Assembly: GCF_003201285.1 (NCBI RefSeq)
Contig: NZ_QICS01000002.1
Location: 496,001 to 560,000 of the forward strand
Length of the DNA: 64,000 nt
Source: Lachnotalea glycerini
Lineage (GTDB): Bacteria; Bacillota; Clostridia; Lachnospirales; Lachnospiraceae
Direction of reading: 5' to 3'
Shown here: piece by piece, positions 26,609-36,178 of the stretch
Position numbering within the stretch: position 1 is the stretch's first letter
How the letters are laid out: every line of letters begins with the position of its first letter
Notes under the pieces: model-generated
The model's database searches: none
The model's input: only the letters and a program-made list of their open reading frames with translations
Told to the model about the DNA's origin: nothing
Translations under genes and position numbers: made by a program

Positions 26609-26914
26609 ATGGATATGAGTAAAATACCTATTTTAAAAACAATTGCTTGGAAAGTTAGTGACGGATATGTAGTTATTGACAGCTACAAAGGCCAATTAAT
26701 GTTGAACGAAACATCTAGTTTAATTTGGAAAGAAATTGATGGTAATAAAACGATAGCGAAAATTATTGAAGAATTATATGAAAAATATAAAGACAATAAC
26801 AATAAAGATTATATTGAGGAGATTGTTTATGATGCGATAAATGAATTTGAGGGATATGATTTAGTTATGTTAAACTTGGAAGATGATATGGATGGGTGGC
26901 TTCAATATGAGTAA
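26609..26914 (+). CDS. PqqD-like RiPP recognition element protein
   Basis: A 101-aa protein with the PqqD fold pattern: VSDGYVVIDSYKGQLMLNET, SLIWKEIDGNKTIAKIIEEL, then a third-helix region VYDAINEFEGYDLV. Such stand-alone proteins bind leader peptides and present them to radical SAM partners. ATG 26609 follows AAGAGGAG. Its 3' end overlaps the next gene by 8 bp, pairing it with the B12-type radical SAM enzyme. The leader of peptides A to C is the probable ligand. Confidence 0.8.
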   Translation: MDMSKIPILKTIAWKVSDGYVVIDSYKGQLMLNETSSLIWKEIDGNKTIAKIIEELYEKYKDNNNKDYIEEIVYDAINEFEGYDLVMLNLEDDMDGWLQYE

Positions 26915-28244
26915 AGTTATGTTATTACACTTGCCCATTTTAAATTATATTCAAAAAGATTTCGTTGATGAGGAAAGCGGATATAATCCGTCACTAGGAA
27001 TTATGGCATTAGGTACATATCTTGAATTAAATGGTTATAAGCCTATTGTTATTGATATGTGCTATGACAGAATGAAGGTTTCTGAATTAATAGATCGCAT
27101 TAAATTGGAAAAACCTATTTTGATAGGCTTGTCTGTATACACAGAAAATTTTTATCAAGCACTAAAATTAAGCAGAATTATTAAAAAAGAGGTACCAGAT
27201 ATTAAGATAGTATTTGGAGGACCGCATCCTACATTGCAACCAAATGAATGCATAGAAAATGAAGAAGTTGATTTTGTTATTATGAAAGAGGGAGAATCAA
27301 CTATTCTTGAGTTAATGGAGGCACTCGGTTCAGGGGAAAAGACAATTCGATATGAACAAATTCCGGGATTGTTATTTAAAAGAGAGAATGTGGTGGTAAA
27401 AAATGTATTACGCAAGCATATTCTTGATTTAAATTTACTGCCTATAATAAAAAGAGAATTGGCAGATATTCATAGATATGGTGGATTTGTCAATATTTCT
27501 ACTAGCCGAGGCTGCCCGGGTAGATGCATTTATTGTTCGGCCACTTCTTTATCTGGTGCAACTTATCGAACAAGAAATGAATATTCTATATTTATGGAAA
27601 TGTTATTGCTAAAGATTATGTTTGGGAATAAAATTTTAAAAATTTATATTGTTGATGATACTTTTACAGCTATACCTAATCGAATTACAAAATTTTTAGA
27701 TTTGATTTTTTATTATGATTTAGAAGTCCATTGGCAATGTGAATCCAGAATCGATGTTATGGATGAAGAATTATTATATAGAATGCATAAAGCTGGTTGC
27801 ATAGCTATTCAGTATGGGATTGAAAGTGGAAGCCAGGAAGTACTTAATAAACTAAAAAAAGGGATTGATTTGGAGCAGGCTAAAAAAATCATTGAGATTA
27901 CGCATAAAAACAGAATTGTTACTTGTTTGTCCTTTATGTTAGGCCATTATTGTGATACGAAAGAAACAATGTGGCAAACAGCATATTTTATTCAAGAATT
28001 GTTTCATAAGTATAGAGCAGAGTTAGCTGTTTCCTTTAATACACCTTTTCCGGGAACGTGGCAATTTATTCACAGAGATAAGCTTGGTATGAGATTAGTT
28101 ACGAATTCTTATAATCGATATTCGCTCTTAGAACCTATCGTTGAAACGGACAATTTTACTATTGAAGATCAAAGAGAAGTGTTTTTTTTCTGTAAAAAAT
28201 TTATAGGTTATCATGAGAGTTTATCAAAGCTTGGAGAGGAATAG
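26907..28244 (+). CDS. B12-binding-type radical SAM enzyme
   Basis: A 445-aa enzyme. ATG 26907 overlaps the PqqD-like gene. The N-terminal part (about 1-150) has the Rossmann-like B12-binding pattern of BchE-type proteins (GIMALGTYLELNGYKP, LIGLSVYTENFYQAL, IVFGGPHPTLQP, VDFVIMKEGES). The radical SAM core follows, with Cys203-x3-Cys207-x2-Cys210 (GCPGRCIYCSA) and then IQYGIESGSQEVL. Enzymes of this class often methylate unactivated carbons but some catalyse ring changes. Context (PqqD-like partner, precursor genes) suggests a peptide substrate. The specific reaction is unknown. Confidence 0.85.
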   Translation: MSKVMLLHLPILNYIQKDFVDEESGYNPSLGIMALGTYLELNGYKPIVIDMCYDRMKVSELIDRIKLEKPILIGLSVYTENFYQALKLSRIIKKEVPDIKIVFGGPHPTLQPNECIENEEVDFVIMKEGESTILELMEALGSGEKTIRYEQIPGLLFKRENVVVKNVLRKHILDLNLLPIIKRELADIHRYGGFVNISTSRGCPGRCIYCSATSLSGATYRTRNEYSIFMEMLLLKIMFGNKILKIYIVDDTFTAIPNRITKFLDLIFYYDLEVHWQCESRIDVMDEELLYRMHKAGCIAIQYGIESGSQEVLNKLKKGIDLEQAKKIIEITHKNRIVTCLSFMLGHYCDTKETMWQTAYFIQELFHKYRAELAVSFNTPFPGTWQFIHRDKLGMRLVTNSYNRYSLLEPIVETDNFTIEDQREVFFFCKKFIGYHESLSKLGEE

Positions 28245-28257
28245 GGGGAATCCATTA

Positions 28258-28464
28258 ATGAACGAAAGAATACTGATACGAACGATCAGTAATTTGAGCT
28301 ACATTGGCGAAAGGGTAGATATAAAGGTGGATGAATTAAAAAAAGGAATACTATTGAAGCCTAGTCCGGATTCAAATATTAAGATTTGGTTTCCAGAAGA
28401 AGAAATTGATTGCATTATTCATCCAAATGGTGAAGTACAAAAGGGGGAGAAAATAGATGGTTGA
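28258..28464 (+). CDS. Small cluster protein, unknown
   Basis: A 68-aa protein, mostly beta-type (IRTISNLSYIGERVDIKVDEL, then IKIWFPEEEIDCIIHPNGEVQ). ATG 28258 follows AGGGGGAATCC, and the stop overlaps the next gene's start by 8 bp, implying tight coupling with the SPASM enzyme. No known family is recognised. It might bind a precursor or serve as a small subunit. Confidence 0.6.
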   Translation: MNERILIRTISNLSYIGERVDIKVDELKKGILLKPSPDSNIKIWFPEEEIDCIIHPNGEVQKGEKIDG

Positions 28465-29863
28465 TTATAATGTAAAATATAAGTTTGATACTGAATTTGA
28501 AATATTAGAAAAAAATAATTTGTACTTATTTGTTGATTTTAATCATGTTAATTGGTTTAGAACAAATAAATCAGGATATGAAATCATAAAAAAAGTTTCA
28601 GAGGGAAATAGTATTGCGGAAGCTTTAGCCATGTTAAGCGAGGAAAAAGGTTTTAAAGTTGATTTTATAGAGAAACAGTTTGAACCATTTATCGAAGAAG
28701 CAATTAAAAATAAAGTATTTGTTAAAGTGGATAAAGAAAAAACAGAGGATGCAAGTCAGTCGTTTACCTATCCAAATGCTATTTGGGTTCATGCAACAAA
28801 CATTTGTAATTTGAATTGCCAGTTCTGTTATTCGGATGCAAATGCAAAAGGAATAAAAAATATTGATTACCATGAAGTTCTGGAATTTTTAAAAGAATTA
28901 CCGAAAGAACATAGGAAAAAAGTTATCATTAGTGGAGGAGAACCATTTTTGTATCCGAATCTGTTACCACTTGTAAGTGGTTTAAAGGAACTTGAATTCA
29001 CGGTTAATATAATAACAAATGGAACAGTAGGAAGAGAAATATATCCAGACATTATTCCAAGAATTGATCTTTTACAGGTATCGGTAGATGGTACAAAAGA
29101 AGAAATCAATCAGAAAACCAGAGGAAATCATTCCTTAGAAAAAACGTTGGAAAGTATTAAATATGCAAAAGAACTTGGGGTAAAAGAGATATATATATCA
29201 TTCACTGCAACAAAGTACAATGTTTGTGATTTACCAAGTTTTCCAGAATTCCTTTACGATAATAGGATTAGTCACATGCATGTTACGAAATTACTGCCTG
29301 TTGGAAGAGGTGAAATAAACAAAGAGGATTTATCACCAAATATTTATAAATATGCAGAGTATTTGGAGCAATTCAAACAGAATTTAAAAATTGTAAATCA
29401 AAAAATACATTACAAAAGAGAATGTGAAGAAATTTTTTTAGAGGATAAAGAGAAAACAAAATATCTAACGGTTTCCTTTGCTTCTGATCGTTTAAATAAC
29501 GTAATGTATAGCTATAAAGTTACCGGATGCGGATCTGGTGATGCAACAGTAAGTATTAATTTTGATGGTAAAATATATCCTTGCACTTCGTTAAATGGAG
29601 AAGAAGACTGTATTGGAGATATCAAAACCGATTCTATTGAGGGTATCATTGGGAAAGGGCAGGAACTGGCCAGAATGCTGTGTGTGGACCAGATTCCTCT
29701 TTGTAAATCATGCAAATTCCGCTATTTTTGTGGAGGAGGATGTAGGGCTTGTGCGAAAAACAATGACGGAATTATGGGAAAAGATCCAGATTGCGATAAA
29801 TATAAGGAAGAAATATTGGAATATATGTGGACATTAAATCTTGTGCAAAAAACAGCAGATTAA
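28457..29863 (+). CDS. RRE-radical SAM-SPASM peptide maturase
   Basis: A 468-aa enzyme. Residues 1-92 form a PqqD-like leader-binding domain (DFNHVNWFRTNKSGYEIIKK). The radical SAM motif is Cys117-x3-Cys121-x2-Cys124 (NICNLNCQFCYS), with ISGGEPFLYP. A C-terminal SPASM domain binds extra clusters (GCGSGDATVSINFDGKIYPC, then PLCKSCKFRYFCGGGCRACAK). This architecture is typical of sactipeptide, ranthipeptide and related maturases that crosslink Cys to backbone or side-chain carbons. The Cys-rich precursors 3-4 kb upstream fit. ATG 28457, coupled to the preceding small gene. Confidence 0.9.
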   Translation: MVDYNVKYKFDTEFEILEKNNLYLFVDFNHVNWFRTNKSGYEIIKKVSEGNSIAEALAMLSEEKGFKVDFIEKQFEPFIEEAIKNKVFVKVDKEKTEDASQSFTYPNAIWVHATNICNLNCQFCYSDANAKGIKNIDYHEVLEFLKELPKEHRKKVIISGGEPFLYPNLLPLVSGLKELEFTVNIITNGTVGREIYPDIIPRIDLLQVSVDGTKEEINQKTRGNHSLEKTLESIKYAKELGVKEIYISFTATKYNVCDLPSFPEFLYDNRISHMHVTKLLPVGRGEINKEDLSPNIYKYAEYLEQFKQNLKIVNQKIHYKRECEEIFLEDKEKTKYLTVSFASDRLNNVMYSYKVTGCGSGDATVSINFDGKIYPCTSLNGEEDCIGDIKTDSIEGIIGKGQELARMLCVDQIPLCKSCKFRYFCGGGCRACAKNNDGIMGKDPDCDKYKEEILEYMWTLNLVQKTAD

Positions 29864-29877
29864 GAGGAAAATATAGA

Positions 29878-31206
29878 ATGAATACAATAAATTTAAGGAC
29901 CATGATGGAGCAAAATGAGGAGATAAATTATCCCATCTGGCATCCGTTTTCCACTGTAGCAAAAAATTATTTTAATCAGTTAATGATAGAGCGTGGAAAT
30001 GGGATTTATGTCTATGATAATAACAATAAGAGATACATAGATGCATGCAGTGGCTTGTGGAATGTATCTTTGGGATATGGAAACAGTAAAATTAAAGATT
30101 ACATTAATAAACAGCTAGATAAAATATCTTATTGTTCTTTGTTTGAGCATACAAACAGTACCGCGATTTTAGCTGCAAATAAGATTTTGGATTTATTACC
30201 AGATAGTATGAACAAAATACAGTTTACCTGTTCTGGATCAGAGAGTGTTGATTTGGCTATAAAAACAATGAGGGAATATTGGAAAATTAGAGGGAAAGAG
30301 ACAAAAGACAAGATAATATGCATCAAAAAATCTTATCACGGTACTTATTATGGAAGCATGAGTGTAAGTGGTATTACACAAGAAGAAACAAGAAGATATG
30401 GTCCATTATTGCCAAATATAGTAGATCTTGACATACCAAATGCTAAAATGGTTGAACAAGAATTTACGGAATGTGCAGAGCAGTTAGAGCACTACATTCG
30501 AGAAAATCATGAAAGCATAGCAGGCATTATAATAGAGCCTGTATTGGTTTCTGCTGGCTTTGAAATTATACCTATTAATTATATGAACCGCTTATATAAG
30601 ATTTGTGAAGACAATCAGGTTCTATTTACAATGGATGAAGTAGCTTTGGGATTTTATAGAACTGGAAAAGCATTCTATTTTAATTACACTGATTTTGTGC
30701 CAGATATTCTTTGCATGGCAAAAGGAATTAATTCAGGATACCTACCCCTGGGAGCGGTTACTATACATGATAAGATTGTTCAGGTATATAAAAAAAGTGG
30801 TGCATGTCTGGCACACGGATCCACGCAGGCTGGAAATGTATTGGCTTGCGCAGCAGCTGTTGCTGCATTAGAGGAATATAAAGAGCTTAATATTGAAAAC
30901 AATGTTTTACAAGAGGGGATCTATTTTAAATCAGAATTAGCATCAAAACTAAATAGATGCAATAATGTAAAAGAGATACGTGGAATCGGGCTATTATTAT
31001 CAATTGATTTAGTTCATGAAAATAAAATAGATTGTCTAGATGAAAAAAAGATTTGTTATATTCAATCCATGCTTTCAAAAGAGGGGCTGCTTGTATATCG
31101 TTCTATGGCAGGTTTAATCTTATTACCTATGTTAAATATAAAGAGAGAAGAATCAAACAATATAATTACTATTTTGAAAAGTTTTTTTAGTAATTATTTG
31201 TTTTAA
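29878..31206 (+). CDS. Class III PLP-dependent aminotransferase
   Basis: A 442-aa pyridoxal-phosphate enzyme, ATG 29878 after AAGAGGAAAATAT (a frame opening at 29827 lacks an RBS). It has the class III pattern: RYIDACSGLWNVSLGYGN, TCSGSESVDLAIK, KSYHGTYYGSMSVSG, TMDEVALGFYRTG (Asp that pairs with the PLP ring) and CMAKGINSGYLPLGA with the Schiff-base Lys. Homologues act on omega-amines such as DAPA, ornithine and GABA. In a radical SAM peptide cluster an aminotransferase is unusual; it might act on a modified side chain or make a non-protein building block. Substrate unknown. Confidence 0.88.
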   Translation: MNTINLRTMMEQNEEINYPIWHPFSTVAKNYFNQLMIERGNGIYVYDNNNKRYIDACSGLWNVSLGYGNSKIKDYINKQLDKISYCSLFEHTNSTAILAANKILDLLPDSMNKIQFTCSGSESVDLAIKTMREYWKIRGKETKDKIICIKKSYHGTYYGSMSVSGITQEETRRYGPLLPNIVDLDIPNAKMVEQEFTECAEQLEHYIRENHESIAGIIIEPVLVSAGFEIIPINYMNRLYKICEDNQVLFTMDEVALGFYRTGKAFYFNYTDFVPDILCMAKGINSGYLPLGAVTIHDKIVQVYKKSGACLAHGSTQAGNVLACAAAVAALEEYKELNIENNVLQEGIYFKSELASKLNRCNNVKEIRGIGLLLSIDLVHENKIDCLDEKKICYIQSMLSKEGLLVYRSMAGLILLPMLNIKREESNNIITILKSFFSNYLF

Positions 31207-31229
31207 GTTGCGGGAAGGAAAATGCATAT

Positions 31230-33377
31230 ATGTATGATATCGTATTAACCTATATGAATTATGTTAATGGATATATAAGTGGAGCAGAATATCAATTGGC
31301 TTGCGGGTATATCGGTAGTTATCTTATGAAACATGATATAAAGGTTCACCAATATATTAATAAGGCTCCTGCTAATATCAATAAAATAATATTCGATCTA
31401 AATCAAATGTTATGTGAAAATTATTTCTTTTATATTAATGAATATAATTATTTTGTTACAAAGACGATTATTAATGAAATAAAAAAAAGAAAAGCATCTG
31501 CCAAAATATTTATTGGAGGTTCTTCTGCTGAATATATAGGAAAGCATTACATGAACGAAATCGATGCAGACATTTGTCTTACTTATGCAGCACCATTTTC
31601 CTTATTAAGATTAATAAACAAAGATAATAGCAGTAATATAAACAATATTATTTATAGAGAAGAAGATACGGTCATTACAACAGAGAGTAAATGCTTTGAG
31701 TATTCCTTGGATGATTTGGGTCTACCTTATAGTTCCAATTTCATTCCTCCTATAGAAATACAAAATGTCGGTATGATTACTTCAATGGGATGTTATGGAG
31801 ATTGTTCTTTTTGTTCTTATAAAAAAGAAAGTAAAAGTTTTAAATTACATTCGATTGATAGCGTTTTGTATGAATTAGAATATATCAGTAGATATATTCA
31901 CGGTAAAAATGTATACTTAAACTTTTTAGATGATTGCTTTTCTATGAGTAAACATAGAACGGAGAAGTTATGCAGTGAATTATTGAAACAAACTTATAAA
32001 TACCGATATTGGTGTTGTACAAGAGCAGATTTACTCACGGAGAATGTTGTCGATTTAATGGTAGAATGCAATTTCAAGGAAATCGTTATTGGATTGGAAA
32101 CCGCATCCGTAGAAGTAATGAAACATCTTGGCAAGGTAATAAAGAATAACTCGGAATCAGAATATATCAATCAAGTAACAAAAGGGTATGAATTATGCAA
32201 AAAGAAAGATATGAATCCATTTCTTAGTGTTAATTTTGGACTTCCTTATGAATCGTATGAAACTGCAACGTCAACTATAAATTATATAAATCAAAATAAT
32301 ATGCAGAAAAATGTTAGCATTTGTTTTACTACATCATTTCCCGGAAGTAAAATTTTTGAAAATAGAGCACAGTATAATATTATTAAAGAGGAATCACCCA
32401 ACAAGCTGCCTTTTCGTACTTTTTATCCAGATTATGTAAGAAAGCTTTATCCATTCTTAAAAGAGCTTAATAATGGAGAAGAATACATAAAAAATATAGC
32501 TATTAAAATGATTGATATTTTTACCAATATAAGTGAATATGTTAATTATAGTAATAAAGTTACTTGTATTTTTGTGAGGCAGCTAGACAAAAACGACTTG
32601 TTATTTATTGGAAAAAATATTGACATCAATGGTACTGTTTTCATTGAATCAAAGGGTATAAAGATAAAAAAACAGTTATATTGTGATAATAGAAAAATAT
32701 TAAAAATTAAAAATAATCAATATGATGAAAACTTGAAAAATGCATATAGCCAAAATTGTTATTTGCCCAATCAGATTTTCTATCAATTAATAAAAGAATA
32801 TATATACGTACAAAATAATGATGACTATATACCCCAGGCAGTAAAGGTAAAAATAAGAAATTTAAAAATGGTGCAAGATTATGAGCTATTGGCAGAAGAG
32901 GCAAAATTATTTTATGAGACTAATATAATATATATTAAGAATATGTTAAAAGGGATTGTGATAAATTCTTGCCGTTTTATGAAAGAATGCAATAAATTTA
33001 ATATAGATAGAGTTACCATTGTTGGAGATGATGTTTTATCTTGTTTTTGTGAAACAAAAGATGAAGCGAAACGTGGTATAGGAAATTTAAATTCTGGTTA
33101 CTCAGATTTGGTAAATTCATTAGGGAAATATAGTCGATTCATAGAAACGAAATGTAGTTTATGCGATGCAAATAGTGAGTGTCCGCGTTGTATCAATATA
33201 CCTTCTTGTTTTAATAAAGAAGATTATTGCAAATATATATCTGCAAATATTAAATATTTAAGCAAATATGTAAAATTTATTACTTATTTTTATAAAAAAT
33301 ATGAACTAAGTAGTTATGACTATAATGCCAGACTTCATGTCGGTGAAAATCAAACATTTATTATTTTTAATAATTAA
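31230..33377 (+). CDS. Second B12-type radical SAM enzyme with C-terminal Cys cluster
   Basis: A 715-aa protein. An N-terminal domain of BchE-like type (about 1-145; KIFIGGSSAEYIGKHYM) comes before the radical SAM core with Cys188-x3-Cys192-x2-Cys195 (GCYGDCSFCSY), then LNFLDDCFSM, IVIGLETASVEVM and FGLPYESYETA. After the core come about 300 further residues of unknown fold, ending in a group of cysteines (about 642-667: CSLC, ECPRC, SCF, YC) that could bind zinc or an iron-sulfur cluster. It differs strongly from the B12-type enzyme at 26907. It probably performs a separate step on the same product. Base composition is extremely AT-rich. Confidence 0.8.
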   Translation: MYDIVLTYMNYVNGYISGAEYQLACGYIGSYLMKHDIKVHQYINKAPANINKIIFDLNQMLCENYFFYINEYNYFVTKTIINEIKKRKASAKIFIGGSSAEYIGKHYMNEIDADICLTYAAPFSLLRLINKDNSSNINNIIYREEDTVITTESKCFEYSLDDLGLPYSSNFIPPIEIQNVGMITSMGCYGDCSFCSYKKESKSFKLHSIDSVLYELEYISRYIHGKNVYLNFLDDCFSMSKHRTEKLCSELLKQTYKYRYWCCTRADLLTENVVDLMVECNFKEIVIGLETASVEVMKHLGKVIKNNSESEYINQVTKGYELCKKKDMNPFLSVNFGLPYESYETATSTINYINQNNMQKNVSICFTTSFPGSKIFENRAQYNIIKEESPNKLPFRTFYPDYVRKLYPFLKELNNGEEYIKNIAIKMIDIFTNISEYVNYSNKVTCIFVRQLDKNDLLFIGKNIDINGTVFIESKGIKIKKQLYCDNRKILKIKNNQYDENLKNAYSQNCYLPNQIFYQLIKEYIYVQNNDDYIPQAVKVKIRNLKMVQDYELLAEEAKLFYETNIIYIKNMLKGIVINSCRFMKECNKFNIDRVTIVGDDVLSCFCETKDEAKRGIGNLNSGYSDLVNSLGKYSRFIETKCSLCDANSECPRCINIPSCFNKEDYCKYISANIKYLSKYVKFITYFYKKYELSSYDYNARLHVGENQTFIIFNN

Positions 33378-33395
33378 AAAAAGAGGATAAAATAG

Positions 33396-34193
33396 ATGAA
33401 ATTATTTGGATTTTGTAAGGGTATACAAAAGTTAAATTTAGATGATGTTACGTATTCTGATATGTATCAAGGATATTTTGCAAAATTTTATGACAATTTA
33501 GTGGCAAATGATGATTTTGATTTAGATATATATGAAGGTCTGTTTCAGAAAGAAAATAATAAGATTCTGGAATTGGCATGTGGTTCGGGTAGAATATTGA
33601 TTCCATTATTGGACAAGGGCTATGATATCACCGGTGTAGATTTATCAGAAGATATGCTTGACATTCTTGAAAAAAAATGTCATATGAAAAATTTAAACCC
33701 AATTTTATTCAAAGATGATATGTGTAACTTTAATAATGGTATTAAATATGATACGATTATCTTGTCTCATATCTCGATTAGTTTGTTAAACTCAAAATTG
33801 CAAGAGGAATTGTTCTACAATATTAGCAATCATTTACTGAAAGAGGGGGGGATATTTATTTTTAATTTTACCGATTTTTCAAGAAAATTAATGAAATCTG
33901 GAGAATTAAAGCCACATTACTATTTTAACAATCGAAATCAATCGTTTGCAATTTTGTTTGAACAAGTGAATTTAGAATTAAAAAAGGTTCTTGTTAATTT
34001 GTATAGTGAGAAAACGGAAACTGGAAATGTAAAAAGATATATAGGAACTTCTTGCAAGAATATTATTGATAAAAATGAGATTAACTGCTTTATTAAAGCT
34101 TTATCATTAAATTTAATAAATGAAAAGTGTGTTGAAACGACAGAAGGATTTATTCGATTTTACGTTTTGCAAAAAATGTCATCAGAAAAATAA
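33396..34193 (+). CDS. Class I SAM-dependent methyltransferase
   Basis: A 265-aa methyltransferase. Motif I is [19 protein letters not shown] (about 64-82), followed by motif [16 protein letters not shown] and [21 protein letters not shown] 33396 follows AAAAAGAGGATAAAATAG. It sits between the second radical SAM gene and the ABC pair. It may methylate an O, N or S position of the cluster product; substrate cannot be deduced. Confidence 0.85.
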   Translation: MKLFGFCKGIQKLNLDDVTYSDMYQGYFAKFYDNLVANDDFDLDIYEGLFQKENNKILELACGSGRILIPLLDKGYDITGVDLSEDMLDILEKKCHMKNLNPILFKDDMCNFNNGIKYDTIILSHISISLLNSKLQEELFYNISNHLLKEGGIFIFNFTDFSRKLMKSGELKPHYYFNNRNQSFAILFEQVNLELKKVLVNLYSEKTETGNVKRYIGTSCKNIIDKNEINCFIKALSLNLINEKCVETTEGFIRFYVLQKMSSEK

Positions 34194-34207
34194 GAAAGGA
34201 AAGTAAA

Positions 34208-34858
34208 ATGATAGTTAAAGCAGAAAATATATTTAAATCTTATAAAAAGAATAAAATAACATTACCAGTTATTAAGGATTTTAATTATGAATTTAAAGAT
34301 AATCATATCTACCTGATTAAAGGTTTTTCTGGAAAAGGGAAAACGACTATTTTATCTATTTTAGCGTTATTAGACAAAGAGGATTCAGGTAAAATATATT
34401 ATAATGATAAGTTGGTTAGTGATATGGATTCAGAGGAAAAATGTAGAGTCAGGCGAGAAGAAATTGGAATTGTATTTCAAAAGTATAACTTACTGCAAGG
34501 CCTTACGGTATTGGAAAACATAATACTGGTAGATGTAAGTACACAAAATTTAAAAAAGGAAGAAGCAACATTAAAGGCAATCGAAATATTAAGGATGTTA
34601 CAGGTGGAAGAAAAGAAAGACTGTTATCCCCATGAGCTATCAGGTGGAGAGCAACAAAGGGTGGGAATTGCCCGTGCAATTCTAAAAAATCCAAGGATAT
34701 GCATATTTGATGAACCAGTTTCTAATTTAGATGATAAAAATATTGATATTATTGTAAAATTTATTAATAATTATTGTCATCAAAAAGATAGAATGGCAAT
34801 TATTTCATCTCATTCGGAGCATTTTGATGAGATAGCGGATAATATAATTAATTTATAA
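34208..34858 (+). CDS. ABC transporter ATPase (LolD/MacB-type)
   Basis: A 216-aa ATPase: Walker [10 protein letters not shown] (second position of the usual Ser-Gly altered), Q-loop [15 protein letters not shown], signature [14 protein letters not shown], Walker [12 protein letters not shown], His-loop SSHSEHFDE. It pairs with the FtsX-like permease 54 bp downstream. Such pairs in peptide loci usually protect the producer (BceAB/LanFEG-like role), though export is possible. Confidence 0.9.
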   Translation: MIVKAENIFKSYKKNKITLPVIKDFNYEFKDNHIYLIKGFSGKGKTTILSILALLDKEDSGKIYYNDKLVSDMDSEEKCRVRREEIGIVFQKYNLLQGLTVLENIILVDVSTQNLKKEEATLKAIEILRMLQVEEKKDCYPHELSGGEQQRVGIARAILKNPRICIFDEPVSNLDDKNIDIIVKFINNYCHQKDRMAIISSHSEHFDEIADNIINL

Positions 34859-34911
34859 TAGATCTCAGCTTTGCAGATTGCGATTTAATAATATAGTGGA
34901 GGAGGAGAAAC

Positions 34912-36069
34912 TTGAAATTTAAAATTTTTACTAAAATATTATTTGAAAAGAAGAGAATTTTAATTTTATATATTTTAATTATTGTTTTTGCCTTGACGTT
35001 TTTAAATATGAGATTGATAAGCATGGACAATGATTTAAAACAAAGTAATGTTCCAGATATTGTAGTAAAGGGTAAGATGGATGAGGATGGAGTCTTAAAG
35101 TATAAATATTACAATGACATTCCAGAACTTGCTTCCCAATTAAGTGAAAGATTAGGTTCACAGGCAAAAGTATATGGTATTGTTACAAGGAGTATGATGA
35201 CAGACAAAGATCCATTAACTAACAATTATATTGAATATACGATATATGGAGTACCAAATGATTTTTTGGAAACTGAGTTAAATGGCGAAATAGCTGAGGG
35301 AAACTTACCGAAAGAAGACAAAAATCAAGCTATTATGGGCAATTATGCAAAAAACTATTATAATGTAAATGCTGAAGATAAAATTGAGATACCTATCACA
35401 TTAAAAAATGATTGGCAAGAAAGTGACATAGGACTCTATACATTAAGTGGAGTATTGAGTAATAACCTTGAATATTTTAAGGGTGCCATAATCTTATCAA
35501 AAGATACTTTTAAAAATAAATATCAGAATATAGATGACAATATTGTATACGTATATGTTGATAATAAAGAAGCTTATGAGCGAGCCTTGGCGGCAGTCCA
35601 AGAGATTAAAATGAATGATTCGACAATTGGAACGATTACAATGAATTTTTATGCGAAGCAATATACGATTCGAAATGCTTTCATAGGATGTATTTCCATA
35701 GCTTTGATTTCCGTTGTTTTTATTCTATTGCTCATTGCATATTTGATGAAAGGAACGACTGTAAAGATTGGTATTTTAAAAGCTTTGGGCCTGCCGAATC
35801 GAACAATTATTTTGACTTTCAATGGTGGTTTATTCATTACTTTGTTACTTAGCTCTTTTTTATCATTAATTACTACATATATCACTACAATTTTATTTAA
35901 TCAATCCTTAAGCAATTTCTTGGGGTATAAAGTAATGGAGTATAATGTAAACAGTTATTGTGTATTTGCAGATGTAGTGTTTGTATTTTTGTGCTTCCTT
36001 ATATCTTATATGCACATATATCGAATCAATAACAGAACGCTGCCAAAAGAAGCAATGGCTAAAAATTAA
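34912..36069 (+). CDS. FtsX/MacB-like ABC permease
   Basis: A 385-aa membrane protein, starting with TTG at 34912 after GGAGGAGGAGAAAC. One N-terminal span (about 12-30), a large extracytoplasmic domain (about 35-250) and three C-terminal spans (about 260-375; KIGILKALGLPNRTI is the typical FtsX coupling loop). It forms a transporter with the preceding ATPase. The position at the end of the cluster suggests self-resistance (inference). Confidence 0.87.
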   Translation: MKFKIFTKILFEKKRILILYILIIVFALTFLNMRLISMDNDLKQSNVPDIVVKGKMDEDGVLKYKYYNDIPELASQLSERLGSQAKVYGIVTRSMMTDKDPLTNNYIEYTIYGVPNDFLETELNGEIAEGNLPKEDKNQAIMGNYAKNYYNVNAEDKIEIPITLKNDWQESDIGLYTLSGVLSNNLEYFKGAIILSKDTFKNKYQNIDDNIVYVYVDNKEAYERALAAVQEIKMNDSTIGTITMNFYAKQYTIRNAFIGCISIALISVVFILLLIAYLMKGTTVKIGILKALGLPNRTIILTFNGGLFITLLLSSFLSLITTYITTILFNQSLSNFLGYKVMEYNVNSYCVFADVVFVFLCFLISYMHIYRINNRTLPKEAMAKN

Positions 36070-36094
36070 TTTTATTCATAAAGAAGAGGTAGGT

Positions 36095-36172
36095 ATGTCC
36101 ACATCAGTTAAAAAATTATTATTAGCATCTATTTTAGTGATTCTGTTTTCCGTGATTTATAAATTATTATAA
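36095..36172 (+). CDS. 25-aa hydrophobic peptide
   Basis: A mini-gene following the permease by 25 bp, ATG 36095 preceded by AAGAAGAGGTAGGT. The peptide begins MSTSVKKLLL and forms a single span (ASILVILFSVIYKLL). It may be a small accessory of the ABC pair or toxin-like. The stop is within a few bases of an IS-like end (36179), so truncation by insertion is also possible. Confidence 0.4.
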   Translation: MSTSVKKLLLASILVILFSVIYKLL

Positions 36173-36178
36173 ATAATT

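Noticed and set aside
28457-29863. Calling the pathway a sactipeptide cluster
   Set aside because: The SPASM enzyme would allow it, but two B12-type radical SAM enzymes and an aminotransferase do not belong to known sactipeptide loci, so the class is left open.
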